Shown here: in pieces, positions 1 to 11,412 of the stretch
How positions within the stretch are numbered: position 1 is the first letter of the stretch
Layout: each line of letters opens with the position of its first letter
DNA from: Cercis canadensis
Lineage: Eukaryota; Streptophyta; Magnoliopsida; Fabales; Fabaceae
Assembly (NCBI GenBank): GCA_003255065.1
Contig: QAOA01002999.1
Span: 416,622 to 480,621, forward strand
Reading direction: 5' to 3'
DNA: 64,000 nucleotides
Made by a program: the position numbers and the translations under genes
Notes under the pieces: model-generated
Database searches by the model: none
Told to the model about the DNA's origin: nothing
Seen by the model: only the letters and a program-made list of their open reading frames with translations

Positions 1-681
1 TGTTGAGAGAGAGAGAGAGAGAGACCTAAATGATGATGGGAGCTCTGGGAATAGAAATCGTTTTCTTTTATTAACAGGGTTGGTTGTCATGTAGAATCTA
101 TCACCCCAATCAAGCTTTTCATTGTCCGATCTCATTACAACTCCATAGCCTTCAGAATCACCCGGCCTTATCTTAAACTTCATCTTCTCTTGCACGGAAA
201 GATTGAAGAACTCTTGAACATCATCTTTTAGTTTCTCAAGCATTGGTGGGCTGAGTCCATGGTTCACCAACTACACAAATAATTAATTTATAAATGAAGA
301 AAAATGAGGCAATAAAAGAAGCTGCAACATGATTGTAATTCTTGTGCATTCTTACTAAAATAACAAAGGATACAAGAAAAAATTGAAGTTATCACTATAG
401 AAGAGTATAAAGGCCAATTGTGAAACCTGAAAGAAACCCCAATCTGTGCAAGCTGAATGCAATTTCTCCATCTCAGAATCTGTGGCTTTCTCCAAAACCA
501 ATTTTTTCATGTCAATGATGGGTAATTTCACAGAATAAAGGGTTTCATTTTGGATAATTGGTTCATGATCATCTAGACAAACGAAAGATTGAGGAACCGA
601 GGCTAAGGGCTTCTTGACAAGCTCCTTAACACTTTGAAATGAATCAGAGCTATCATAGTTTGTTAGCAGATGAGATGCCAT
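1..681 (-). CDS. SRG1-like 2-oxoglutarate/Fe(II)-dependent dioxygenase, 5' part (two exons; 3' part beyond window)
   Basis: Minus-strand gene cut by the left edge. Exon 1 is 681-427, starting at ATG 681-679 (MASHLLTNYDSS...). Exon 2 runs from 270 to the edge. The donor after CAG (GT at 426-425) and the acceptor AG at 272-271 join in phase 0 to give WGFFQ then LVNHGLSPPML, the diagnostic DIOX_N motif. Exon 1 also shows LPIIDMKKL, the usual start of that domain; exon 2 continues with EFFNLSVQEK, EGYG and WGDRFYM. The family comprises soluble enzymes that oxidise specialised metabolites or hormones using 2-oxoglutarate and iron. The iron-binding HxD...H domain lies outside the window, so substrate cannot be guessed. 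At the very edge (1-27) the frame runs into a GA microsatellite and reads alternating Ser-Leu, where homologues have a conserved stretch, so the gene may be damaged there. Confidence 0.88.
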
Positions 682-728
682 GGTTGTTCTAGTTCTAAGC
701 ACACTTAAACAAAAAAGGTATTGATGGG

Positions 729-736
729 AATTTATA
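729..736 (-). promoter_or_regulatory. Putative TATA box of the dioxygenase gene
   Basis: On the minus strand TATAAATT lies 48 bases upstream of the chosen ATG, a plausible distance for a short 5' leader. No experimental support is possible from sequence. Confidence 0.45.
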
Positions 737-753
737 GAAGCATGCATGCGCAT

Positions 754-3640
754 ATTTCTTTTGAGAAAGGGAGATGCTATTTTTCCAATGACGCAATGGA
801 ATATGTCATAGTGATCACGGAGTCAGTGACCTTCATAGTTCCAATGTGTTAGTGCTTGAATTTCAAGCACGTGCAGATATGGAAAATTTTGATATTCTTT
901 TATAAAATCATGCCAAACACTTCAATTTGAACTTTCTTTACGTAAATTTATAATGAAATTTATTATTTCAGGAAAAATGATAGATACACAATCATAGTGT
1001 AAGAACAAACTATGATATGTTATAATCCAAGTTTGACATTAAAAAATTTGAAATTGGACCCATCAAATTTAAAATTTACCACATATATAGCACAATTTAT
1101 TAGATTTTGTAGCAAAAGGTTCATATGTAAAGTATATATCATTTTTTATTTTATTACAATTGCATAATTAGTTATACATCTTCTAGAAAAGGGTGGGGGG
1201 GGGGGGGGGTGGGGNTACCCTTGTTTTGGAGTTAAACTGAAAATAGAGGGAAAGGAATAAGCTATAAATGCAGATTTTTAATATAGGCTTTATGTTTTAA
1301 ATTTGAAAAAAAAATCTTAAGAGTTATGTTAGTACTTTTATAATTTTTATTAAAAAAATGTTTCATTCAATTACCTTCACCCAATTAGCAAAAAGAAATT
1401 TGGAGGTTCGAGGGAGAATGAGTGGAATTGGGTCCCTTTCCATTCTATTAATTCCCCTTATTTAAAAATCTTTCAAACAATAATAGGTTGCTTTTTTTTT
1501 TCTCTTCCATTCCATCTCTTCCCCTTTTGTTCTATTCATCCAAATATAGCATTATAAATTTTTCTTGGCAAAAAAATAAACTTGTGATTATGTATTTTGC
1601 AGTGGTTCGTGGAAAAAAATCACGAGCATGCATGGGAAATGGAACAGTTACAGTACATAATAAAATTACTAGAAATTAGTTTATAAAATTTTCCTATATT
1701 AGAGTCACGCCTCCTTCCCTTTATCATTCCTTCAAGTCAGGTTGCAATTTGTGACTTGATTTAGCTGTAGGCATAGAAAGTCACCTCTATATTATCGTCT
1801 TCCTTTGCACCTTCTTCTTACAACATCTACCAATACTTGACGATCGCATGTAACTAGCCTAGAGAAATCCTAAAGACAGCAACACCACACTAGAAAAATC
1901 CTAGCACAAGGAGCACTAGGGAAATCCTAGAGACATAAAGTGCATAATAATACTACTTAACTAGAGAAAATTTACCAAACGACCTGTGGAAAAAAAAAAA
2001 TGATAGAATTTTCCCAGAACTAAAATGTGGTTATTAGATGAAACAAAATAAAATTTATAAATTATTCACTGGTGGTTATAGCTTATAAGTTCACATCAAT
2101 AATAATGCTAACAGTTGACTTCTTGCTATCTAGCTAGCGTTTTCTTAAAGCGTTCTAATTAATCTGGTGAACATGTCCACCCTCCCTCGTTGTTTATGGC
2201 TTTTGATTTCAGTACGTTAGTTCCGTGGTAGGGACGACATGAAGCTTCGTAATCCTTTACATCAAGAAAAACGTGCTTAATGAGCAATTACTTTATTGAT
2301 GCAGTCGACATACATAGCTTGCACCAGCAATAGATGCATCGAAAGAGATAGTTTGTCCAACTTGAGATTCCTCACTTTAAAATTTCAAAACATAAATCAC
2401 GTGTTGCATTAGGAAATATAAATTATTTGGCAGTGAGGTCATGTTTGGGTTTGAGTCAGAATATGTATACATATTCAGTGACGGTTAGTTCTAAATTTCT
2501 AATGTTAAATAATCCAATCAGAAGAAAATGGGTATTTGATATAAAGACTCAATCTCCACGTATATCTATACATATTTGGTAGGGTTCAAAATGATGCTTC
2601 TATATCTTAGTACTGATTCCAATACACAAGAATCACATTTATCTCTTAGGAAGGCAGAAATTGTTCTTCTAAACTAGCTGCGTGATTAAGATAACTATTA
2701 CAATTCTATCTCATGTTGATTCTTTATACTTATAATTCTTGGGGAGGAGAAAATGGTTATTCTCTATCTCTCTCTCTCTTTTTTTTTTTTTTTTTGTGAA
2801 TAGAAATGTAAAAAGTAAATAGGTTGTTTTAACTTTGAGACAGGGTGTAAAGCAATTAATAGATGCCTATCAACAAATGATCATGACAAGATTTGATCTG
2901 AAGACCTTTTCTTCGATGCACATAATTTTAATGGTGCACGCAATTTTTTATTTTAGAACAGGTATAATAATTGGATTATGTCTAATGGCTAGCGAGGCCT
3001 AACATCGGTTAATTCTTGCCTTGGACATGTATTCATGGAAAAGGGAGAGATTGAAGGAGAAGGAGGGCACTGGGAGAGAGAAAGAGAGAGAGAGAGACCC
3101 AAGAGGTGGTGGGCAATCAAGGGTAATTTGCAAAAGTCATTATTTTCTTTTTTACAATAATTAAAAACAGACTAACTATTACTCAATACTATAAGTGATA
3201 TGTAGGATATATATGTGCCCAATAAAATAGACGCCATAGATAATTTCAATAATTAGTTATAATTGTAGTATTAAATAATTAGCTATAATTTTTTTTTAAA
3301 AAAAAATCATAATCGGAGAATATGGCTTGTTATTCAATACCACAAGTGGTATGCATACTACAAGTGGATTTAATAGCTGAAATTATCTGTATAATTTATT
3401 TTAAAAATATATGTGACCTATAAAATACAAGACTTAGATTATCTTAATAGTTAGTTATGCCGGTACCACTTGTTTTACTGAATAATTAGCTGGAGAATAT
3501 TCCTAATATAATCTGACTTTGAAAGAGGGCTTTGTGTAACTTTTAGAAATAGAAAAAAATGGCCGTGTATACCACATGAAACTATTTTCACTTTGGAAAA
3601 AGAAAAAATACGCTCAATTGGCTAGGATGCCTTTCTTTGT
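754..3640. other. Intergenic region without a supported gene
   Basis: AT-rich sequence with no coding signal I can support. It contains a poly-G tract ending in an unresolved base (about 1194-1215), a CT microsatellite with poly-T (about 2761-2796), an AG tract (about 3074-3099) and repeated short phrases around inverted arms TACCAC/GTGGTA near 3339. The phrase 'aaatcct' plus 'agag' recurs around 1860-1935. No terminal repeats or target duplications were identified. Confidence 0.6.
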
Positions 3641-4030
3641 TTTCAGATAGAGAAAGCCTTCTTTTTAGATAGAGATAGCAAATGTTCCACCAACCTAGTT
3701 AACCAAGATATATGCAATTATTCTTCAATCTAATAAAAATCTCCATTTTTCATATCCAAACAGAAAAGAAAAAGGGATCAAAAGCTTAATTAAAGAAAGT
3801 TGTTTTAACTTATAAGTAAGAAATCAGAATCAAATCTTAGATAGCATACAATCTTATCCATGGAATGTTGCAATAGATACAATCTCACCTCCAGATTTTG
3901 AATATTAATGAGTCTCAAATCTCAATATCTGTGGGTGAAAGAATATTCTGCAGTACCTAACTTAGATTTCCTTCAATTTTTAGGCATACTGCAAACCAAC
4001 TCACCAAGGAAAGACAATGGTGAAATTTTG

Positions 4031-4038
4031 TATAAAAG
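4031..4038 (+). promoter_or_regulatory. Putative TATA box of response regulator copy 1
   Basis: TATAAAAG lies 86 bases before the ATG at 4117. A TATA at nearly the same distance is present before copy 2 (28147), so the element has survived the duplication. Confidence 0.6.
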
Positions 4039-4116
4039 CCTATTTTGCCCACTCCTCTACAGTCAAGTTTAGTTTTAATTTTCAGATAAAAAAAAAAATT
4101 GTTCTTTCACTGTGAA

Positions 4117-7100
4117 ATGATGGCTGACGAAGGTATGATCTTTGGTCAATCTTTTGCAAATAATGATGTTCCTCCCTTTGAAGTTAGGGTTTTGATTATA
4201 GATGATGACGTTTTATCCTTGAAGCTTATCTCGTCAATACTCACCTCATTGAAATATCAAGGTAGCTAATCTCTATTATTTTAGAGTATATCCAAAGATA
4301 ACTATAAACATATATGATGCTATTCCCTTTCACTTTTGACATTGACATTGACATTTTTCCGTAGATAATTATTCACATGCTTATTCATTCTATAGGACAT
4401 TTCACAACCATTACAAATTTCAATTTTGTCTATTTCTTCATGAATATGAGTCAGAAAGAAATATCTCTTTGACGAATAACTTCGTAAATTAAAGCCATTT
4501 ATTTTTTGTTTTTTTTTTATTAACTTCTTGTATGATTAAGATGAAGCATCCATGTTATTTACCAAATCTTTTTTCCTTAATCTTTAATTTCTACATATCA
4601 TTGTTGTTGTTGTTGTTGTTATTATTATTATTATTACAACATCATCCTGATTCTTTTGGCACTTAGAAGAGTATATAGCCACAATCTTCTACTACTTATT
4701 ATGATTATTGTTTCTTAATTCTTGACGATCTACCATATTTACATGCTAGCAAAATGATGGTATTATTGAATTTCAGTTGTAGGTTTTAATCAGCCATTGG
4801 ATGCCTTGGAAGAGCTTCGAAAGAATAAAGGCTATTTTGACCTCATTGTGATGGATGTTCATATGCCGGATATGGATGGGTTCACACTGAAACAAAAGGT
4901 TGATGAAGTTGAAGAGTGTGAATTACCATTTATATGTAAGAGCTGCTTTATAACTTACATTCGCCAAAACATTTACAAGATTTTACGTTAACATAAAAGA
5001 AAATCTATTTGTAATTTCGTGTCAATTCTCTAACATTCTTTTCTATTCAATTATTGTATATAAGGTCTATTTCCTATGAAGGTTAATTAAATTTCATTTG
5101 TAAATAATATGTTCTCTTATTTTTTTTTTTAAATATATATTTTTGTTTACAGTCATTTCAGCTGACAACGACGAGAAGCTCATAATAAAAGCCTTGATGA
5201 ATGGTGTAGTGCGTTATATATCAAAACCAGCAACACTAAATGATTTCAAAGGTATTTGGCAATTTGCTAAAACTTCATCAAAAGGTAAAGCGCCAATTCT
5301 TGCTGAAGAAACACAATATTCTGGAGAAGAATCATTGGGAGAGAGCTCACATGACCAAAACTTGAACCCTCCATCTTCTTCAAAAGAAAGTACACTGATT
5401 ACCCAAAATGACAACGTCTTAAAGGAACCAATGAGTCCAGGGAAGGATCATGGACAAACTGCTCCGAAGAAGAAGAAGAAGAAAATGGTTTGGACCAACG
5501 AGCTTGGAACTAAATTCTTAGAAGCCATCGATTTTATAGGCTTAGAAAGTAAGTTCAATTTCTCCTTAAATATTTCATTGACTCATTAGTTTTATAGACT
5601 CAAGTTATGTTGTGTTTAGTAGTTACTTTTATTTGTAATATCTTGCAAAAAGACTTTTTCTTTCTATATCACAAACTTTTGTTCTATCCAGGGGCATTTC
5701 CAAAAAGAATTCATGAAGTCATGGATGTGCCAGGGTTAACAAGGAAGAATGTGGCAAGTCGTCTACAGGTTTGTCATTTTCATAATCACTACTAAATATA
5801 ATTGCTTCCCAATAATTATGATTATGCACATTTAGACATGACAGATAAACACAGCTATCCTAGCTCTTCATCTTTGTTTCTCTCCAGTGGTGTTTGTTAC
5901 ATCGACATTTTCACATCGATATGAAATTCATTCGTATAAAATAGTAATACCTAAAATTTAAGATACTCAGATTTAGTATGGCAAATGAGATACTCGAAAA
6001 TGCGAAAATATTGGTGCCCCATCTGTCTATTCTCTTAATATAGTTTCCGAATATAAGTATGCAAGATATGGATAAGTGAAAGTACTGGCCTGCCAAATGA
6101 CTCCTAATTTTACGTATATATACTTATGTGTATGTAATACTACGTTTTCTTTTTTTCTTTTGTCATTGGTTAGGGTATGGGGGACTAGATATTCAAATCT
6201 CATGACCTTAACTTTTTTGAGAGATTCTTGTATTAGTTGTGTTGTTTGTACTCGATTAACATTACATGTAGTTGAAAGTATAAGATCATCATGATGAAAT
6301 AAAATTGCAAAAGAAATCCTAAAATATTATTTTCAGTTATTTATTCTTCAAAAGATGTAAGTGTTTATGACAGAGAGAATATAATTTTATCCACTCGTTA
6401 TGTTATTGTCATCAATCATCTTCTTAACACTTAAAAATTTACTTGAATGTAATTATTTGACAATTTCATGAATTTCATAGTATTATCGGGATTTCTTGAG
6501 GCAATTTGCAAGACAGTTTGCCGAGGCAATAGACAATGGGAATGATAAGAATGTCCTGTTATCACGTATGGCATCAAAATATTCCTCAGTTACATTGAGA
6601 GGCATTCAATATGAATATCATAAAATTTTAGAACAGCGCGAATTGACAAGTTGGTATCCATCATCCGAAGACATATCTAGTTCTACATTCAGATATGAGA
6701 AGTCAAAGTTGTGGAATAATCCTACAGCCTCACATCATTATTTGCCTATCCAAATGAACCCTACTGCTCAAGTGGGTCTTTCAGCAGGAAATATGAATCA
6801 TCTCAGTTCACCATATCAGCTTCCGAGTGCTTCAAATATAGTGCAAATTTATCAAGAGCCATCTCCAAGACAACAAGCAATTAATCCTTATGGATTAGTA
6901 AATTACGATTTTAGCAGCCATGCATTAGCTCAAACCCCAGCTTCAAATTGTACCAACTATGATGCTAGAATTGGAATCACAACTCCTAGAGGGAGGGTTG
7001 AGATGAGTCAGATGCAGAAAAATGGAATTGGGGTTTCAAATACTAGTTATGAGAATGGTTTGATGATGAATGAGACCAACATTAACAATGCGATGTCTGA

Positions 7101-7750
7101 CTTGTTGAACTCAAATTCTAGTTATATGGCTGGAAGAGGAGTGTGTCCAATCAGTGAGGTTTATAATGCAAACCAAAGTCTGCTAATGTCTATGGGGGCT
7201 AACAATATGGAAAATATTTTTGTTGAGCCCTTATATCAGCAGCAGCAGCAACGACATCCACATCAGCTTTCCAATGCAGAAAATTCTCTAAGTTTTGCAA
7301 TAGGGGGTAATAATGATACTTCAAATTTTACATCTCATATGTCGCAGTTCAGTGGAATTCATTATGGTGGTACTTCGATGGAAGGCGGTCATGGTAAATT
7401 CTCATTCCAGGTATGTCAAAAATACTTTCTAAATTCTTATAGTAATTGCTTTCTCACTTCATCAATATGATGTAATTCATAACCCAAGTAGATTATGTGA
7501 AATTATTACCTTTTTTTTTTTCTGTTTATATGGGAATCTAACCTATAAAACCTTTGCACTATCCTTACTTTTAGCAATTGAGTTATGTGGCTGCATGAAA
7601 TTATGGCATTTGCTCTTTCTTATTGGTTTTTGTTTTAATGCACGTAACCAGTATGGAAACGGGAAAGTAGTTTCAGAGGAATATATTAATCCTGCAAATT
7701 GTAGCGTTGAGATTACTACTGCAAATAGAGAAGCTCCTAAACAGACATGA
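4117..7750 (+). CDS. Type-B two-component response regulator, copy 1 (receiver + GARP/Myb-like domain)
   Basis: Six exons join in frame: 4117-4261, 4777-4935, 5153-5548, 5692-5768, 6481-7410 and 7652-7750, giving about 601 residues ending at TGA 7748-7750. Exons 1-3 encode a receiver domain: the acidic pocket VLIIDDD, the phospho-acceptor Asp in DLIVMDVHMPDMDG, the Ser of FISAD and the Lys of SKPA are all present, so phosphotransfer is plausible. Exons 3-4 encode a GARP (Myb-like) DNA-binding domain starting at VWTNELGTKF. Its hallmark SHLQKYR is changed to SRLQYYR across the exon 4/5 junction. Exon 5 encodes a long Asn/Ser/Gln-rich C-terminal region typical of transactivation segments. The family acts in the nucleus downstream of His-kinase phosphorelays such as cytokinin signalling; this is a divergent member (receiver end GVVRYISKPAT rather than GACDYLLKPVR). 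Weakened DNA binding is inference. Confidence 0.8.
4600..4636. repeat. (GTT)n(ATT)n microsatellite in intron 1 of response regulator copy 1
   Basis: A GTT run passes directly into an ATT run. The same compound repeat, interrupted by GCT, is present at the equivalent intron position of copy 2 (about 28679-28711), so it predates the duplication. Confidence 0.85.
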
Positions 7751-8006
7751 ATGCTTGACTAATTTCATCAATCATATTGAGTTTTATCATTTTCATAAAA
7801 TTGAAGAGATGAACCATTGAATTATTTTGCATATTTTTTGTGGGCTTTACTTGCTTTTCATTTCTAATTAACTTCTTGGATACCAAGCTATAAGCAGGAT
7901 TATTTTCATGCATTATTTCCCATCTCTATTTCATAAGTAAGTAAGTAAATTAGCATGATATATTCTTCTTCAGAAATTTAAATTTGTTGTTATCTCCATT
8001 TCCAAC

Positions 8007-8794
8007 AAGACAATGAAGTGGTGACTGAAGAGTTCAATGTGAACGTACATCCATCTGACGACTATATTCCATCATCTGACCAAATCTCTAATCAGGCAAG
8101 TTTTGTTAATTTTTTCCCTCCATAAATTTTTGCTTTAGAAACAGTTGTATGAGGTAGTCTGGGTTTAACTCAACTAGCCTACATGATAGTTTGCACCTTC
8201 AAGCTAATTGATACACGTGATCTTTGTGCTGCAGTTGATACTTAGGATGTATGTAGTTCTTATTAATCATTAATATAAACAATCTGGAAAGTAAGTGAAA
8301 GTTCCACAATGAAGAGCTAATGTGTATTTTTTGCAACTTGGATTACTTTATAGCACATTGGAATTTCTTTTTATCCTTTTTCCTTTTCTGGTCTTTTGAA
8401 TGCTACAGACAAGGGCAACCTATCCTTCTCTCATAAATTCTATCCCTCTTATGCTTTGTAAAGTTGAAACTAGAGTGCCTTTTTCCATGTTAATGTGATA
8501 TGACACTGAGACAAGTTTATGAAATGTCAGTTATAAATTACTATTTATTCTGTTGGTAACTTTTTATTTGGCTTGCTTTAGCTGCAGAACAATGTGGACA
8601 TCCCAGAGTTTGACTTGGAAAAGATGTCTGAGTTCGAACAATATTTTTCCCATCAGGCAAGTAATTTTCTGAAGTTTCTAGCTTTAAAAGTCAAACAAAT
8701 AACTATAACATTGACTCCAATGGTTTGAATTTTGAATTCTCATATACATGGCTCTTCTTCTCAGGATTGGGATGGTCCTGCAGCTCGACGATAA
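8007..8794 (+). other. Former or alternative C-terminal exons 7-9 of response regulator copy 1
   Basis: Three segments are homologous to exons 7-9 of copy 2 and still open in the same frame: about 8007-8095, 8582-8656 and 8765-8794 (ending DWDGPAARR then TAA). Their donors are GC rather than GT (CAG followed by GCAAG at 8096 and by GCAAGT at 8657). The link from exon 6 appears broken: the expected donor after CAG 7744 reads AC, and the acceptor AG before 8007 has become AA, whereas copy 2 keeps GC and AG. Translation then most simply stops at 7750. Transcript data would decide whether these exons are used. Confidence 0.55.
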
Positions 8795-9548
8795 GGAATA
8801 ATTGGAATTCAAGGGCTTGCAAGTTGCAAGGATCTTTAACTATGCAAATTTAAGCATGTTCCTTTTCAATTGTTGCCAACAAATAAATATGACAATTTGC
8901 AACTGAACTATTAGCCGAAGTTTCACTCTAGTTTCTTTCTGTGTTATTTGTATTCCTATGTCAATACAAAACCCTTTTTTAGCATAAAATGCCAGACATA
9001 GTACTTATGCAGTTATGCATTAAATAGATATGGGTTAAAAGGCTTACAATCTTAGAAGATACGCATTCGATCATACATTTCTCTTCTGATGTAAATGTCA
9101 TTCATCCAATAGATCCTGACTCTACTAGTTTGCAACCTTCACAGTCTCTTCAACTGGAGACTATAGGGTACAAGAGCTTTGCCTTTGTCCTGTTCTTGGA
9201 TGCAATCCAATATGTGGGAACACAGGTAGAAAAAAACGCATCCAACTATGGGTCCAAATCCTGAACCATAATGTTAAGTGATTAGCTCACTTTTTGGGAT
9301 CATTCCAACAAAGCTGCCACCACTTCCCTCCACGTGACAAAAAATGGAGAAGACAATTCCTTGCCCATCTTTGAAGAAAGCACTAGAAGCTAATAAAATA
9401 TTTTAACTAAAGAAAAATCTAGAGAACCAGCTGCTAACCGACTAAGAAGAGAAGTCAAGAAATAAGAAAAAAATATCTACTTCTGTAGCGCCATACATAG
9501 GCGGTTTTAAGAGCATATAAAAAAGGCATATGTAAGAGAGAAAGAAAG
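8795..9548. other. 3' flank of response regulator copy 1, shared with copy 2
   Basis: No gene. About 8795-9270 aligns by eye with 33276-33810 downstream of copy 2; shared phrases include 'ttgttgccaacaaataaa', 'acaagagctttgccttt' and 'ccaaatcctgaaccataatg'. This places the 3' boundary of the duplicated segment beyond the gene. A GA-rich stretch (9530-9557) precedes the LINE insertion. Confidence 0.65.
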
Positions 9549-9561
9549 AAAGAGAAACCAA
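9549..9561 (+). repeat. 5' target-site duplication of the LINE
   Basis: AAAGAGAAACCAA, identical to 14834-14846. Confidence 0.88.
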
Positions 9562-9584
9562 AAATACAAGTGACCCGAAAAAGA

Positions 9585-11385
9585 TGAGTGAGGTTAGTGA
9601 AGAAAGGGAGAGAGTGACTACGGAGACAAGGAGCCTCCAGGAGGGGTCTGATCCTCTTGCTCGGAGTGGGAAGAAGATTAAGGAGGTGGTAAGGAGTTTG
9701 ATGGTGAGTCTTCCCTTCCCGTATCCTATGAAATGCTAGTGCAAGATGATATGGTTATCAGTTCCTCAGCTGAGGTTCGAATGTCGTATAAGAATTCTCT
9801 TTTGGGAGGTTTGAGTGAGTCTGAGTTTGAAGGGATTGGGTCAGAGGGAGAGTACGAAGATGATGCTGACTTTGACGAAGCTGAGACGACTCAGGTGATG
9901 GGGGAGGATTTCAGCGAATAGTCCAGAGCGAAGTCAGGTCAAGAGTCCAGGATTAAGATATCTTTTAGAAATGAGGATCCGCTCTGTCCCATGATCGAGC
10001 TATCCTCTAAAGAAAGAGAAAGAATAAGGAAACCTTGGAAGAAGTGTTTGATAATCAAGCTATTGGGTAAACGGATTGGCTTCCATTTTCTGGAGAGGAA
10101 GCTTAAACAGTTATGGTCCATTAAGGGGGTAATGACTATTATTGATCTGGGGAATGACTTTTTTCTAGTAAAGTTCAGCACTGAGCAAGACCATGCGTTT
10201 GCTCTCACTGGTGGTCCATGGATGATCTTTGACCATTATCTCACCATAAGGGAATGGCAACCCAACTTTAACCCGTTCTCAACCTCAATAGACTCAGTGA
10301 TGGTGTGGATACGTTTCCCTGGTATAGCTATGGAATACTATGACAGTGAGATTTTGAAAATGCTAGGTAATTGCATGGGACGCACCATCAAAGTGGATAC
10401 CAACACTTTCCTTCAATCTAGGGGGAAGTTTGCAAGGCTATGCGTCGAAGTTGACCTCTTGAAACCGCTTCTATCCCATCTAAGTATCGATGGAATATCT
10501 TGCACTATTGAATATGAAGGTATCCATTTAATTTGTTTCCATTGTGGGCACTATGGGCACATGAAGGAGGGTTGCCCTGTTCAACCTCTTAAACCTTTAA
10601 GTCCTCACGTGGAGCAAAGTATGGACGATGATCTTGAAGGGGTTGCAGGAGATGCCCAAGCAAAGAGCAATCGTAGGGACGATAGTAGGTTTGGCCCGTG
10701 GATGCTAGTTCAGAAGCAAAAGCGAGCTAGGCGGGATTTGGGGAGAGACACGTCTAGTCAGAGTGTAGGAGGGGAAGGAACTAAAGGTGATCTGAACCAG
10801 AAGAGTATGGGCAGAGGTAGGGGTTCTCATTTTGCCTCGTTAGATGTCGAGGATGGAGGGAACTTCGGCTCAATCAGTGTCAATCCTAATGAGTTAAATA
10901 AGGAGATCAGAAATGGGGAAAAGAGCCAAGCATTTAATGCCCCACGTGGGGTTCCAAAAGTTCAAAAGCAAGGGTATTCTGAAGATATTCCAAAAGGGAA
11001 ATTGGTAACCAAGGGTCAACAGCAGAAAATTCAGAGTCAAACAGGAAGTGGGCCGGGGTTTAAGGAAGTGAAGTTTTCAAATGCTAAAAGTACTGAAGCC
11101 AAAAGTGTGCAAGCCCAAAGTGGTAAGGAAATCCTTTATGGTCCATCTGATGGGGAGGAGTGTATGCACATGCTTATTGGAGAGGCCTCGTCTAGTGCTT
11201 TTCAGGTGGGCCCCTCTAGGGATGTAATATTGGGCTTAAGCCATGCACCAGAACCTCCTGATCAAGCTTTAGCTTCGATTATGAGTAGCAGCGGAAATCT
11301 CTCGCCAGCTGTCCTTCTTGAACCAGAACTGGTAGCTAATGCACATGGGTGTCATTTTGAGATGGATGACATGCAAATGTCTTAG
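9585..11385 (+). pseudogene. LINE ORF1 (DUF4283 + CCHC zinc knuckle), broken
   Basis: Begins at ATG 9585 (MSEVSEERERV...). A one-base frame change near 9730 moves reading to the frame of 9733, and an in-frame TAG at 9919-9921 interrupts it. From about 9991 the frame is open for some 460 codons: a DUF4283 domain (WKKCLIIKLLGKRIGF through GRTIKVD) followed by a CCHC knuckle CFHCGHYGHMKEGC at about codons 180-193 of that stretch, then a low-complexity Ser/Lys/Gln-rich tail. In plant L1 elements this protein binds the element RNA. Two lesions make it a pseudogene. Confidence 0.85.
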
Positions 11386-11412
11386 GTGTTTGGTCCTTTC
11401 TTCCTTTCTTTT

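Noticed and set aside
1488-1679. 63-codon open frame on the plus strand
   Set aside because: Low-complexity Phe/Ser/Leu start from T-rich DNA, no homology I recognise, no splice context.
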